A stretch of DNA of 64,000 nucleotides from Chitinophaga sp. Cy-1792. Its GTDB lineage: Bacteria > Bacteroidota > Bacteroidia > Chitinophagales > Chitinophagaceae. The number at the start of each line of letters is the position of its first letter. Positions within the stretch are counted from its first letter, which is position 1. Shown piece after piece: positions 45,769 through 56,493 of this stretch. The notes beneath the pieces were generated by a model. The model saw nothing but the letters and a program-made list of their open reading frames with translations. It was not told where the DNA came from and did not search any database. Location of the stretch: NCBI RefSeq assembly GCF_011752935.1, contig NZ_VWWO01000002.1, forward strand, positions 2,232,001 to 2,296,000, written 5' to 3'. The translations under genes were made by a program, and so were the position numbers.

Positions 45769-48700
45769 TTAATAATTAAATGTTTTATTGACAGTATTAC
45801 CCAGGTACCTGAACACCAGTGTACGCGTACCTTTAGGCATAGACTGCCAGGTCATGTTACGCATATAGTTGATTTTAGACATCACCGTGTAGTTGGTCAT
45901 GGCTTTATAAAACGACGACCATGGTATGGAAGCCGTGCCACCGGTGCCATTGTCGCCCAGCCACATATCCGAATCCCAACCGGCAAGTATGTTTTCCGCC
46001 TTCGCTGGTGGCAGATTCTGCGACACATATACGTAGTTGTTGGTGAAGTTGGCGCCCACCTGTTTCATCAGGTTAAAGTCCTGCTGAATATAATAATCCC
46101 TGTACCACACAATAGTACTGATGCCTGTAAGGCCCACAGAGAAACTGCTATTGGCAGCAGCGGCGATCTGCGACATACCTGCGAGTCCTCCCGATGTGAC
46201 CAGCGCACTGGTATTTAGTTTTGCGGTAACCGGCAACTGTAAAATAGCGCCACTACTCCTGGTCGTTACCAGTGAATTTGAAGATGCCGGTACAGTAACG
46301 GACGTAGCGAAACTACCCGAGCCTATTTTGCCCAGTCCTTTTTGCTGTACAGCAGCAATGGCGGACACTTCACCACTTTCTATCGGGTCCAGCTGCGGAT
46401 CGCTGTTAAATGAGCCCATTCCTGTTGTATACACCGGTTTTCCGGAACCCTCTCTCACAGCGGCATTGCCCAGATCCATGAACACTCGGTAAACGCCCAG
46501 CAGGAACTTGTTGGCATAGATATTATCTTCTGAAAATTTATCATTCTGCAGCGCTGCATTCCAGGGGATATCTGTCTGCAACATCGGCGGAAAAGGTGTT
46601 CCATCAGGCGCTTTATATCCATTTACTTCCAGCTCATCAAATCTTTCCACACCAAATCCTGAGCTGTTGATACTGTAATCATTGCCATGCCTGGATGCAT
46701 TCCAGTTGCCATAAGTCTGGAGTTTATCCGCGAAATTGTTATACTGGCTGGTTCGGAAATACAGCGTATATACCGGATGCGGCAGCTCCTGCGGTGTACC
46801 GGCATTACTCATTTTTGTATTTCTGAAGGTTGTCTGCACACCAGCAATCGTGCGTGTATCAAAAGAGGTGGTGGTACTGAATACATTCTTAATCGCCTGG
46901 TTCAGGTTTTTATGCAGGCACCAGAACTCTGTCCTGTAAACGGTATTATTCTTTAAACCTGCCGGCAGTGGAAAGTCGAGGTCCTTACCGCCGTTACTCA
47001 TGCTAAAATCTGCTCTCAGCGTATCATTCCCCGGCACGGTGATAAAGTAGACCTTATAGTCAACAGTAGACAGCAACCCATTTTTATCTGTCGGGAAGAT
47101 ATTGTCCTGCCATTGCTGCATAGAAATTTTGCCCATGGCGCTATGTTCATTTTTCAGTACGTAACGCTGGTATTTCACGGGGTACATGGCATGGATGCGG
47201 TCTTCAATAACGCTCGTCGGACTAAGCCCTGTGGTAAAGCTAAAGCTGGTATCCTGCGAAACCGCACCGGGCTGGCCGCTTGCGTTTAGCGGATCATCCC
47301 ATCTGTTTGTGTTTGTATAGAATTGTTTAGCATATAGGGAGATATCTACATCGTAGGTAGTTTTGGGATCGAGTAATTTTAACGGAACGAGTTTAGCAGC
47401 GTCTTTGGCGGTATTAAACTGAGGACCGGCCACTTCTACCGTCTGTCCTGTTTTATGGTTACGCAAGGTAAATTTCCCAACATAGAAACGGATGGTACGT
47501 GTATCTCCCTGCGGGAATTTATCACTTGGTGGCACTACGATGCTATAATCTTTATCGAAGCCAATATTGGAGACCACATAAGGATAATCCCAGGTATTCC
47601 CTTTGCCTCCCGGCCCGCAGTCGCTGATCATTTTTATATCACCGAAAGGATTATAGGCAGGATAACATTTATCGCCTATAGTGAAATGTGGTTCTTCATC
47701 TATTTCAAAGAGGCCCAGCACATTTGCCTGTACGGTCAGCTTACCTTCCATCCAGGTTGGGTTGGGCAATCCGCCGGTGAGTAAGGCGCCCACATCTGCG
47801 CGGAGGATGGTAATATCTCCGCTATAGAACCAGGTATCGAGAGAGAGGCCTACTTCCACGCCCAGGTAGGCGTATAGCTGGCCCATGGCGTACCAGTTGT
47901 TCCATCCGGCTGATTGTCCGCCGCAGGTGAAGGTGCTGTCGAACTGTTTCAATGCCAGATCAAAGCCCAGCACCGCGGTGGCACTGGCGTACATGAAGGC
48001 CAGCTGAAAACGCAGGTCACCGGAAACATAGGCGCCCATCATAAATCCGGAGCCGGGAACATTGCGGATAAGGTCCAGCATAGCATCTGCGGAGGGGTCG
48101 CGCTGGAGGTGATGGCTGGTGATAATAGCCGGCAAATCCGGCAGGTAAGGGTCTATCAATGATCCCATGGCGAGATAAGCCTCTCCTGTCACAACGGCCT
48201 TATACAGGCCTTTCTGTTCCGCCCTCAGCAGTGTAAACGAGGCGCGTTTACCCGCAGGGTCGCCTACTTTCAAAAACCATCCGTCATGACCATCGTGTAT
48301 ACCAAATGGGATATCTACCTGTACACTGGCGAAATTACAGTTGATATCTCCCACAAAATTAAATTCTTCTGTAACTGCATTATACGACATATCCACCGCG
48401 CCTTTGACGATCGCATTGTTATTGCCCGGAGGATCTGTTACAATGAAGACCTTCCCGGATAGGGCGATGGCGCTAAAGGCGCCGTTCAGCATTTCGGCGG
48501 TAAGCGTCACTTTACCATTCATGGTTTTAGGACCAGCAGGGTCTACCAGGGCCACCATCACGGATGCACGAAGTCCGAAGCCGCCCTGGGCAGGAACAAA
48601 CGTTATCCCTGAAGGCGTGGTACCGGGCTGGGTACTGTTACTGGCCGACTTAGGCGTACCGATATCCGTTGGTAGCTGGTTCTGCATCTTCATATTGTAA

Positions 48701-51700
48701 TAGGCCCCACCACCAAAGCCATTGAGGCCTATTACCGTCACCAGCGGCATTACCGCTGCGAAGGTGGCGTTACCATCCACATACCAGTAGTTGTAGCCAT
48801 TGACCTTTCCAAATTGCGCAGTAGCATCCAGTTTGGCCAGTTTGAAATCAGCAGCCACCTGCCCTTTGAAGCCATCGCCGTAGGTGGCATCATGATGATA
48901 AAAGAACAGGCTGCCGTCTATTTTTACTGGGCCTACGTTGCCGTTCACCTTGAGGGTGTCCAGTTCTACTTTTGCCGTAGCGGTGAGTTTAGGCGCCATA
49001 TTGGTAATAGCCGCATTGAGTTCACCGTAAATACCCACGCCTGCCGTAGCAGCTAAAACGGAGTTATCACCGAAGCCAAGCCCTACTTTCACGCTAAATT
49101 TAATACCGACCTTCAGGTGGCTCATATCGCTGACATCCAGCAACGGGCCTATATTGGTCAGACTGATCGGAAACCCTGACAGTTTACTTTGCCCATCATC
49201 CCCATCGCCGGCATAATCTTCTCCGGCATTAGGGCCACGCAGCGCATACAACGGCGTACCAGCATCTGTATTGAACCGGTTAAAAGCACTCTTATTACCG
49301 CTATTGCTGCCAAAAGACCAGTGGCCCGGGCTGATCCAGAATTTCTCCGCATTGGTTTTCATATCCCGATTGGCAAGGCCCAAACTATCGAACTGCATCA
49401 AACCCAGGTTGATGGCTGGTTCGTCAGAGATATTCAGGCTGATACCGCCGGATAACACAACAGATACCGCAGCACCATGTTCATCACGTTTCACGCGGAA
49501 GGCCGAGTTCTTGCTGAGTGTCACCTGTGCCTTCCAGATATCGAACTGCATTTTATCTTCGGGGTTAATCACAAATTCATATTGCAGGGAATCTCCGTTG
49601 CCCACATGCAGGTCACCGGTGTATTGCAGGTGTGTGCTGCTCACAGGCAGGAGGAATTTACCGTTCATTGCACCGGCCTTGAAGGTATTGCGTACGATCT
49701 GAACACCGATGGAGTCCAGCGAAAACGCCCATCCTCCCAGGTTTCCGGTACTGAGGTCTATTACATGCTGTGCGGAGATATCGGCGCTGATACCTTTATC
49801 ATCGATGATAAAACCTGTGGCTGCAAAGGCGGTACGGGCATCTCCCGAATTAAATGTTTTAAAATCCGGGGGCAGCAACACCTGCAGTTCTTTTATATAT
49901 AGGCCCTCAAACTCATTGCCAGGCTGTGTTCCGGCAACCTGCGGATATTTAAATCCGGTAGCATTACGTTGGGCAGAGTGATCGTAAAAAACAGTACCCG
50001 GCTTAAAACTCAGTCCCTTCAGGCCTTTCACCTGAAATGCTGGAATGGTAACACTCGCCATCCAATCTTCCCAGCTGGCAAAATCAAATGTGAGAGCTGC
50101 CACTACACTACCATCCTTTATATTTCCCTTGTCATCTTCCGGCAATACAGCATTCTGTGGCAGCGAGAGTTCGGCCCTGGCAACAAAGCGTTGCAGCTTG
50201 CCATTCTTCAGGTTGACATAAGTACCTTTGGTAGTATCCGCGCTGCTGCTGCCCTTGAACTTAAAGTTCATGGCATCGCCGCCACTGAAGAGGTTTACAT
50301 CCCTGTCGTTGGGAAGGTACAATGTACCATCACTGATGCTGAGACCAGCGGGGCGCACGCAGAAATTAGTACCAGCAAGGCTTAGCCAGCCGTTAGCTTC
50401 GGGAATATTTACACTGGTCAGCAGGTTCATGTTGGTACCTTTCGGAGAAAAGCTGATGCCCATGATCGCTACTGTTACCGGCGTTCCGTCAATGTTATGT
50501 GTCCAGCCCAGCGGCATATCAATCGGGGTGTTGCCAGCTACCTGATCGAGGAATTTCGCACCACTGTTGAGGTATTGGTTCAGGTCAGCCACCGTTTTGT
50601 TATCTGCCATACCAGTGGCTTTCAGGAGATCCTGTGCATTGGCCAGCGGTCCCCAGCTGAATTGCTGCGGTTCTGTGGAAGTAATGACTAATCCTTCATA
50701 TACCTGTTTATCGGTATTGATTTTTATGCTGTCGAAATTCACTTTCAGCTGTAGTGTGGTTACAAAAGGGCTCCAGGTGACGTAGCCGCTGCCGCTGTAA
50801 CCATTACCTTTCTTTTCTATTTTCCCGGTGTGTAATGTGAACTCTCCTATTTTAACATCCTGGTTGAGCAGGTCGTTGGCTGTACCTGCAAATGGGGTCG
50901 TATTAGATGGTGGCGTAACGCCGCTGCAGGCGTTGGCGGCCAGTTCCGGCGATTTGCCGTTATCATCATTTGTATCTTTCTTACTCGTATCTTTTGCCGG
51001 CACATCACCGTATTGAAAGGCCTCTACCCTGCTATATCCCTGGTTATCTACCTCCAGGGCTGCTATCGCAGCAGCCACATTGGTATTGGCTTTCACCCGC
51101 ATCACATATTGTTTGCCAGGCTTCAGCACCTGTTTATAAAGGTTTGTATCCAATACAAACGTGGACGAAGGCAGCCCTTTCTTTTGAAAAACATACGGGT
51201 TATTGACGGCATCGGTGGGCGTTTGCCCTTGCAGGAGTTCCCGGATTTCAAAATCGTAATTCACGCCCGGCGGGATGGCGCCGCAGGTAGCTGCTGGCGG
51301 CAGCCAGCTGAACACCATGGGGGAATTCGGTTTTACGTTGGTGATGTTGCTGCTGACCGACATCCCGTTTACCGGCTGTGTAAACTGCGGTGCAGCTGCC
51401 TTATAGCAGATATTGAATGTAGTACAACCCATGTTGGGATCTGAAGCCAGGCGACCCTGCCCGGACTGATCATAGGTATAGGCCGTAAAACACAGGCGGT
51501 ACATTCCTTCCGGCAGCTTATAGTTCACGCCTTCACGTATAGCCGATAACGTTATACCATCGAAGACCAGGTTACTTTCTGTCAGGTTGCCGAAGGTTTG
51601 GTTGATGAGGTCATTGGTGAGCATCATCGGTTGCATGCCCTGTAAAATGATGGGCTGCCTTGGTATAAACGAAGGGTTCAGGGCGATGGTGAAAGGTGCT

Positions 51701-51933
51701 GGCGACAAGCGTTCCAGGTGGCCTACAATGCGTACGGCCATTGTACCGCTATTCACATACCTTACCATCACACTCAGCCGGCCACCGGCCTGTGCCAGCA
51801 TCTGCCCCAGGTAAGGACTCACCGGCGGTATCACGACAGGCGTAATCACCACAGGGTATTGGTTCTGGGCTTTTGTCTCGAGGGCAAAAGTCATACTAAC
51901 CAGCAGGATGATATACCTTAAAAACTGTTTCAT
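45769..51933 (-). CDS. 2054-aa TANFOR-like giant envelope protein
   Basis: ATG start, signal peptide (about 1-22, ETKAQ). Residues 25-175 (PVVIPPVSPYLGQMLAQ, PIILQGMQPMMLTNDLI, LPEGMYRLCFTAYTYD, NMGCTTFNI) match what I know as the TANFOR domain of Bacteroidota giant proteins. A FN3-like module follows (about 180-300), then a long beta-rich middle with repeated AAIT- and GLSLK-type strands, glycine-rich segments about 900-1400, and FN3-like parts near 1450-1650. The end SKINYMRNMTWQSMPKGTRTL has no T9SS sorting domain. It lies 3 bp after the beta-barrel gene and 10 bp before the FN3 gene. The function is unknown; surface assembly or motility machinery is a possibility. Confidence 0.8.
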   Translation of the reverse strand: MKQFLRYIILLVSMTFALETKAQNQYPVVITPVVIPPVSPYLGQMLAQAGGRLSVMVRYVNSGTMAVRIVGHLERLSPAPFTIALNPSFIPRQPIILQGMQPMMLTNDLINQTFGNLTESNLVFDGITLSAIREGVNYKLPEGMYRLCFTAYTYDQSGQGRLASDPNMGCTTFNICYKAAAPQFTQPVNGMSVSSNITNVKPNSPMVFSWLPPAATCGAIPPGVNYDFEIRELLQGQTPTDAVNNPYVFQKKGLPSSTFVLDTNLYKQVLKPGKQYVMRVKANTNVAAAIAALEVDNQGYSRVEAFQYGDVPAKDTSKKDTNDDNGKSPELAANACSGVTPPSNTTPFAGTANDLLNQDVKIGEFTLHTGKIEKKGNGYSGSGYVTWSPFVTTLQLKVNFDSIKINTDKQVYEGLVITSTEPQQFSWGPLANAQDLLKATGMADNKTVADLNQYLNSGAKFLDQVAGNTPIDMPLGWTHNIDGTPVTVAIMGISFSPKGTNMNLLTSVNIPEANGWLSLAGTNFCVRPAGLSISDGTLYLPNDRDVNLFSGGDAMNFKFKGSSSADTTKGTYVNLKNGKLQRFVARAELSLPQNAVLPEDDKGNIKDGSVVAALTFDFASWEDWMASVTIPAFQVKGLKGLSFKPGTVFYDHSAQRNATGFKYPQVAGTQPGNEFEGLYIKELQVLLPPDFKTFNSGDARTAFAATGFIIDDKGISADISAQHVIDLSTGNLGGWAFSLDSIGVQIVRNTFKAGAMNGKFLLPVSSTHLQYTGDLHVGNGDSLQYEFVINPEDKMQFDIWKAQVTLSKNSAFRVKRDEHGAAVSVVLSGGISLNISDEPAINLGLMQFDSLGLANRDMKTNAEKFWISPGHWSFGSNSGNKSAFNRFNTDAGTPLYALRGPNAGEDYAGDGDDGQSKLSGFPISLTNIGPLLDVSDMSHLKVGIKFSVKVGLGFGDNSVLAATAGVGIYGELNAAITNMAPKLTATAKVELDTLKVNGNVGPVKIDGSLFFYHHDATYGDGFKGQVAADFKLAKLDATAQFGKVNGYNYWYVDGNATFAAVMPLVTVIGLNGFGGGAYYNMKMQNQLPTDIGTPKSASNSTQPGTTPSGITFVPAQGGFGLRASVMVALVDPAGPKTMNGKVTLTAEMLNGAFSAIALSGKVFIVTDPPGNNNAIVKGAVDMSYNAVTEEFNFVGDINCNFASVQVDIPFGIHDGHDGWFLKVGDPAGKRASFTLLRAEQKGLYKAVVTGEAYLAMGSLIDPYLPDLPAIITSHHLQRDPSADAMLDLIRNVPGSGFMMGAYVSGDLRFQLAFMYASATAVLGFDLALKQFDSTFTCGGQSAGWNNWYAMGQLYAYLGVEVGLSLDTWFYSGDITILRADVGALLTGGLPNPTWMEGKLTVQANVLGLFEIDEEPHFTIGDKCYPAYNPFGDIKMISDCGPGGKGNTWDYPYVVSNIGFDKDYSIVVPPSDKFPQGDTRTIRFYVGKFTLRNHKTGQTVEVAGPQFNTAKDAAKLVPLKLLDPKTTYDVDISLYAKQFYTNTNRWDDPLNASGQPGAVSQDTSFSFTTGLSPTSVIEDRIHAMYPVKYQRYVLKNEHSAMGKISMQQWQDNIFPTDKNGLLSTVDYKVYFITVPGNDTLRADFSMSNGGKDLDFPLPAGLKNNTVYRTEFWCLHKNLNQAIKNVFSTTTSFDTRTIAGVQTTFRNTKMSNAGTPQELPHPVYTLYFRTSQYNNFADKLQTYGNWNASRHGNDYSINSSGFGVERFDELEVNGYKAPDGTPFPPMLQTDIPWNAALQNDKFSEDNIYANKFLLGVYRVFMDLGNAAVREGSGKPVYTTGMGSFNSDPQLDPIESGEVSAIAAVQQKGLGKIGSGSFATSVTVPASSNSLVTTRSSGAILQLPVTAKLNTSALVTSGGLAGMSQIAAAANSSFSVGLTGISTIVWYRDYYIQQDFNLMKQVGANFTNNYVYVSQNLPPAKAENILAGWDSDMWLGDNGTGGTASIPWSSFYKAMTNYTVMSKINYMRNMTWQSMPKGTRTLVFRYLGNTVNKTFNY

Positions 51934-51936
51934 AAT

Positions 51937-53649
51937 TTAGAAATTATAATTGTACGATGCACCTCCGGCGAGATTACTGGTGGTAACAGCATATGGCACA
52001 TGGTTGATAGCATTAATAGCCGCATTGATATTATTCTGTGGCGTAATCACGTAGTTGGCAAAGAGATTGAAGCTATGCGCTCCCGTATGATAGCCGCTGC
52101 TGAAGGAAAACGTAAAATTGCCCGTACTGCTGCCGGATGCATACTGGCTGTGCAGATAGCCCAATGTTCCCTGTAAACTGAGTTTTTTATCTTTCAGGAG
52201 TTGCCCGCCACCGCCGAGGTTTATACCCAGGGAATTGTAGCCGTTATCTGCCTGGTTATACCTGAAATACTGCGCACCGCAGAGCAGGTTCATATTCCGT
52301 TGGGTAAGTGCCCAGCTGTAGTTCAGGGATACCGCCAGGTTGTTGCTGGTAGTCTGGGGAGAGGTCACTATATTTTTATCATTCAGTGTAGAATAATTGA
52401 TATTGGAATTGATGGTATGTACATCTGTTCCCTTGATAAAAGTATAGGAAGGAGTAAAATTCAGTTGCAGGATATATTGGTTTGTACGCACAGAATCCTT
52501 TACAGGAGCGGCGCCATCGGCCATATACAGGCGATAGCCTGAAATGCCGGCATTGAGGTTGAGGTGTGTATTGACAACAAAATTGGCATTTACATTTCCG
52601 GTGAATGTTTGCAGTTCCCCTGCCAGCTTATGTGTCAGGTTATTATGTTGCAGATTGAAATTATCGCTGAGATTTATTTTTCCTTTGAGAAAATTATCAC
52701 TGTTTGTCAGGGAAATGATTTGTACATCATTGATCATATAGGGTGTTCCCAGTGATTTAAAGTCGGGCTGCACTCTTCTGAAACCCAATGCTGTACTCGC
52801 CCCTGGCAGGTTAAGTGACAGGTTTGTTTGTCCGGCCCAGGTAGCCTGACTGCTGTTGTTGTAAGGCAGCAGGCCAGCGATGAATTTGAGTGTGGCATTG
52901 GTAGAATCCACCGCTGTTTTATCAGCATGTAAGTCCATGGTAATACCACTCACTGCCAGGTCTGCGGACCAGATCAGCTTCTTAAAAAAGGTTAGTTTCC
53001 AGGAGGCGCCCAGTACCGCATTCTCCTGTGGTGGCGGGTTACTCAGCTTATTGATCACCATGGCGGAGCTGCTGTCATCTTTCGCATGAAAATACATCAG
53101 GTCGAAGTGGCTGCTGCTGGTACCTACCCCGATGCGGACACCATAACCCAAACGGCTATACTGCGGCATGGTATATTTGCCGCTGGTTGTGTCTTCATTC
53201 ACGGCCTTATTCAGCTTGCCGATAAATGCCCCGAAGCGGAACTTTCCAGGGTTTAGCTCCAGGCCTGCCCCGCGAAAGCTTTGCCCATCGTAGGTTAATG
53301 GGGAGAAGCTGATATTCCTGTAGCCTAAATGGAGCTTAATCCATTTGTAGGTGGGACTGATACCGAACTGTGTAAACGGAGACGTATAGCTATTGCTGTA
53401 TTGGTTGACAATAAAAGTAACCGGTAACGCGATCCCATATACGGTAGGCGTAAAATTGCCATAGATATTCCACGCAAACGGGGGCTGCGTTTTAACAGAT
53501 TCATTTGAGGAATAGAAATTAAAACCCGCGCCCACATTACCATGAATGGTAAAAGGGCGTTGTTTTCCAATAGTACTGAGGTCCTGCGCCTGTATGGTAT
53601 GAACAGTAAACAGACAGAGAAACAAAAACACAACTTTTCCGGGGTTCAT
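51937..53649 (-). CDS. Outer membrane beta-barrel protein, first gene of the TANFOR operon
   Basis: 570 aa, ATG start, signal peptide (about 1-21, VHTIQAQ). Alternating hydrophobic pattern and many aromatic girdle residues (ISPTYKWIKLHLGYRNISFS, FRFGAFIGKLNKAV, FNLFANYVITPQNNINAAI), ending in the aromatic SYNYNF typical of outer membrane proteins. No TonB plug. It could be the membrane anchor or secretion partner of the giant protein three bases downstream. The 249 bp before it hold no gene. Confidence 0.8.
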   Translation of the reverse strand: MNPGKVVFLFLCLFTVHTIQAQDLSTIGKQRPFTIHGNVGAGFNFYSSNESVKTQPPFAWNIYGNFTPTVYGIALPVTFIVNQYSNSYTSPFTQFGISPTYKWIKLHLGYRNISFSPLTYDGQSFRGAGLELNPGKFRFGAFIGKLNKAVNEDTTSGKYTMPQYSRLGYGVRIGVGTSSSHFDLMYFHAKDDSSSAMVINKLSNPPPQENAVLGASWKLTFFKKLIWSADLAVSGITMDLHADKTAVDSTNATLKFIAGLLPYNNSSQATWAGQTNLSLNLPGASTALGFRRVQPDFKSLGTPYMINDVQIISLTNSDNFLKGKINLSDNFNLQHNNLTHKLAGELQTFTGNVNANFVVNTHLNLNAGISGYRLYMADGAAPVKDSVRTNQYILQLNFTPSYTFIKGTDVHTINSNINYSTLNDKNIVTSPQTTSNNLAVSLNYSWALTQRNMNLLCGAQYFRYNQADNGYNSLGINLGGGGQLLKDKKLSLQGTLGYLHSQYASGSSTGNFTFSFSSGYHTGAHSFNLFANYVITPQNNINAAINAINHVPYAVTTSNLAGGASYNYNF

Positions 53650-53898
53650 AAATCAGGGCATAAGTAGGTTATGAACGACAAGTATTGATCTATCATGCAT
53701 ATTTTTATCCAGTGCTGTAAAATTGGAGAATGCCCCACTGGATAAATAGTAAAAAAACGCAGATCTCTACTGAGGAGCTCCTGCGCTGAATAAACGGGAA
53801 TGGCTGAAAATGAGCAGCATAGAGAGATACGCTGCGATGGTGACTACCATTGCTTAACAGCCTGTTAACAGGCCGGAGAAAAACGTATAGGCGTTAGG

Positions 53899-56268
53899 TT
53901 AATTCGCTCTTTGCTTTTCGGTGTCGTTGGCGAGGCCGCGTTGTTTTGTATTTATCTTCGCGTTGCCCAGTTTGTAATATAGTACCAGTCGCAGGTTCCT
54001 GTTATCGTAATAGTTTTTGTAATATTCTGCGACGCCGTTTACATTGGCTTTGAGTGTAGACTGTGCTGTTCTCAGGATGTCACTGGCAAAAAGGGAAATC
54101 TCCCAGGATGAAGAAGGACGGTAACGCCATCCTGTGCCTAGGCTGTAGCGGCTACTTCTATAAAAGATACCCATCACTTCAGGAGAATAATAGAAAAAGC
54201 TGAGGTTCCAGTATACCTGGCTATTCAGCTTAAAGGTATTGTCTGTTCTGATATACCAGGTCAGGGAGTTGGAATTAGCCACCAGGTCTGGCCGGTATTG
54301 GTTGATGCCCACATAATAGCCACTAACATCATTCCTGCATTCCCACCAGGAAACAGGCTTTATAAACCAGGAACCAGATATACCGGCATTAATGGCGTCG
54401 TAGAAATTCTGCGCCGTGTCTACTACCATTTTAGTAGCCGGGATGGGGATTGCCGTTTGCGCGATTCCGTTAGTAGCACTATTGAGAAATGCCTGGACCA
54501 CCAGGTTGCCTTTATTATAGCCAAGTTCCAGGTTATTGCTGTACCATGGCAAGAGATAGGGATTACCTACGGAATAATAATTCTGGCTGATATATCGCTG
54601 AAAAGGATTCAGGCTATTATAGCCCGGCCTTTCTATCCTACGGTTATAGCTAAACGAAAACTGCTGCTCTTTTGCAAAAAAATAAGTTGTATAAAACGTA
54701 GGGAACAGGTTGAAATACTGGTTATTTCTTACCTGGCCCAGCGAAGCAGATTCACCTTTACTGAAGGTATACTCTCCTCTCAGGCCTGCCTTTATTTCAA
54801 AACGGCCCAACTCCCGGTCTGCATCTGCAAACAGGGCCAATGTCTGTTCTGTAAATGAAAATTTATCATTGTCATCTATAACAGTATTGGTTTTATCTTT
54901 TATACCTAACGCCTGCAGACTGTTTATATTTCTGGAAGACATCGCATTGGCGCCATAGCTGAGAGCTGTTTTGCCTGCATGCTGTGCCACGTCTATATTC
55001 AGGGAGTAGTTACCGAACTGGTTCTGCGTCGTATTAAGCGAATTCCATACTTCGCCCAGATCGTGTTGTATGGCGGGTACGCTGGCATTGGAGATATAAC
55101 CGCGGTAGTTATCCCGGTTGTTGCCAAAATAGTCTATATCTACCTGGATACGATCATTGTTCTTACCCAGTTTATAGGTACCATTAATATTTACGGAGCC
55201 ACTGCTGGTTTGTGAAGAAGTAGTACCACCGCCATTCAGGAGCGAATCCGGGCGGCCATGCGCGCTGATAAAGGTATTGGTAATATCATTTGACTCAGGT
55301 GCATTGGTACTTGCATACACCTGGAAGCCCAGTACAAATTTTGAATTCACCTGGTAGTCGCCCAGTACACGGGCATTAAGCGACTTCGCATAACTGCGCC
55401 GGATGCTACTGGTACTCCAGGTTTCATCGGTATAGTTTATCAGTGGCTCCTCGGTAAATTTCATGGAGCCATAGTTACCATTGAGACTGGCGCTGAGTCC
55501 CAGTTTCTTTCTTTGCATATTGAAGGTCAGGCCCAGGTTTTCCGTCAGGTAGGTAGTCAGCGTTGAGGTGGAACGTATGCCTGCATTCCAGGCGTCTTTC
55601 ATGGGCTTTTTCAGTACGATATTCAGCAGGCCTGCATTGCCGGCGGCACTATACCGCGCTGGCGGAGAAGTAATAATTTCCACTCTTTCAATGCTGGTGG
55701 ATGGTATACTCTTCAGGTAGTCCGCCAGCTCTGCACCAGAAAGATGTACCCTTCTGTCGTTGATCAGCACATCAACACCACCTTTGCCCACAATGGCTAT
55801 CTGATCCTGCTCTACCCGCACCAGCGGCGCAACGGCCAGCACATCCATTGCATCGCCACGGGAGGCTGTTATCGACTGGCTTACATTAAATACCAGCCGG
55901 TCGGCCCGTTTTTCTATCATCGGCTTGTCACTGTTGACGGCTACCGCTTTCAGTTCAACGATCTTTCTGCTCAGTATATGCGACAACGTTATATCTTTTG
56001 TAAATAGCAGACTTGTATCAATCCGGCCATACCCTGTATGCATCAATGCCAGCCGGTACCTGGTGCCGGTGGTCATCTGCATAAAACTATAATTTCCCTG
56101 GTTATCGGTAATCTGGTAGGTCACCAATGCAGTATCCCTGAACAGGCTCACGACAACACCTGCCAGTGGCTGATGGATACTGTCAGTAACTTTTCCTGAA
56201 AGTTGTTGCGCTGCTACGCCACGGGTCAACACCAACATCACTGATACGACAAATAATAGTCTTTTCAT
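53899..56268 (-). CDS. TonB-dependent receptor-like protein of the OMP_b-brl_3 family
   Basis: 789 aa, ATG start, signal peptide (about 1-20, TRGVAAQ). Carboxypeptidase-regulatory-like domain (about 22-105, SGKVTDSIHQPLAGVVVSLF), plug-like domain (about 125-225, KPMIEKRADRLVFNVSQS, VDVLINDRRVHLSGAEL, VEIITSPPARYSAAGNAG) and the OMP_b-brl_3 barrel (about 380-780, SFSYNRRIERPGYNSLNPF). This receptor family lies apart from SusC and its substrates are mostly unknown. Single-gene unit, no SusD beside it. Confidence 0.88.
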   Translation of the reverse strand: MKRLLFVVSVMLVLTRGVAAQQLSGKVTDSIHQPLAGVVVSLFRDTALVTYQITDNQGNYSFMQMTTGTRYRLALMHTGYGRIDTSLLFTKDITLSHILSRKIVELKAVAVNSDKPMIEKRADRLVFNVSQSITASRGDAMDVLAVAPLVRVEQDQIAIVGKGGVDVLINDRRVHLSGAELADYLKSIPSTSIERVEIITSPPARYSAAGNAGLLNIVLKKPMKDAWNAGIRSTSTLTTYLTENLGLTFNMQRKKLGLSASLNGNYGSMKFTEEPLINYTDETWSTSSIRRSYAKSLNARVLGDYQVNSKFVLGFQVYASTNAPESNDITNTFISAHGRPDSLLNGGGTTSSQTSSGSVNINGTYKLGKNNDRIQVDIDYFGNNRDNYRGYISNASVPAIQHDLGEVWNSLNTTQNQFGNYSLNIDVAQHAGKTALSYGANAMSSRNINSLQALGIKDKTNTVIDDNDKFSFTEQTLALFADADRELGRFEIKAGLRGEYTFSKGESASLGQVRNNQYFNLFPTFYTTYFFAKEQQFSFSYNRRIERPGYNSLNPFQRYISQNYYSVGNPYLLPWYSNNLELGYNKGNLVVQAFLNSATNGIAQTAIPIPATKMVVDTAQNFYDAINAGISGSWFIKPVSWWECRNDVSGYYVGINQYRPDLVANSNSLTWYIRTDNTFKLNSQVYWNLSFFYYSPEVMGIFYRSSRYSLGTGWRYRPSSSWEISLFASDILRTAQSTLKANVNGVAEYYKNYYDNRNLRLVLYYKLGNAKINTKQRGLANDTEKQRAN

Positions 56269-56493
56269 TGTTCTGCTACTGTATGTTACTTTCGCCTGGA
56301 ATGCACGGGTATAAACATTCTTATCATGACAGGCTGTAAAGCTGATTCTGGTTTCTTGTAATTTCTATAACAAGATAAATAGTATATCTGGTAGTTTTTG
56401 TTTTTAATTATTGTAAACCATTTTTTAGTCGGACAATACTCTTTTAATATAATAAAATGTTATAGTTTCGCGCCGTCTTAAATAACTTAACCT

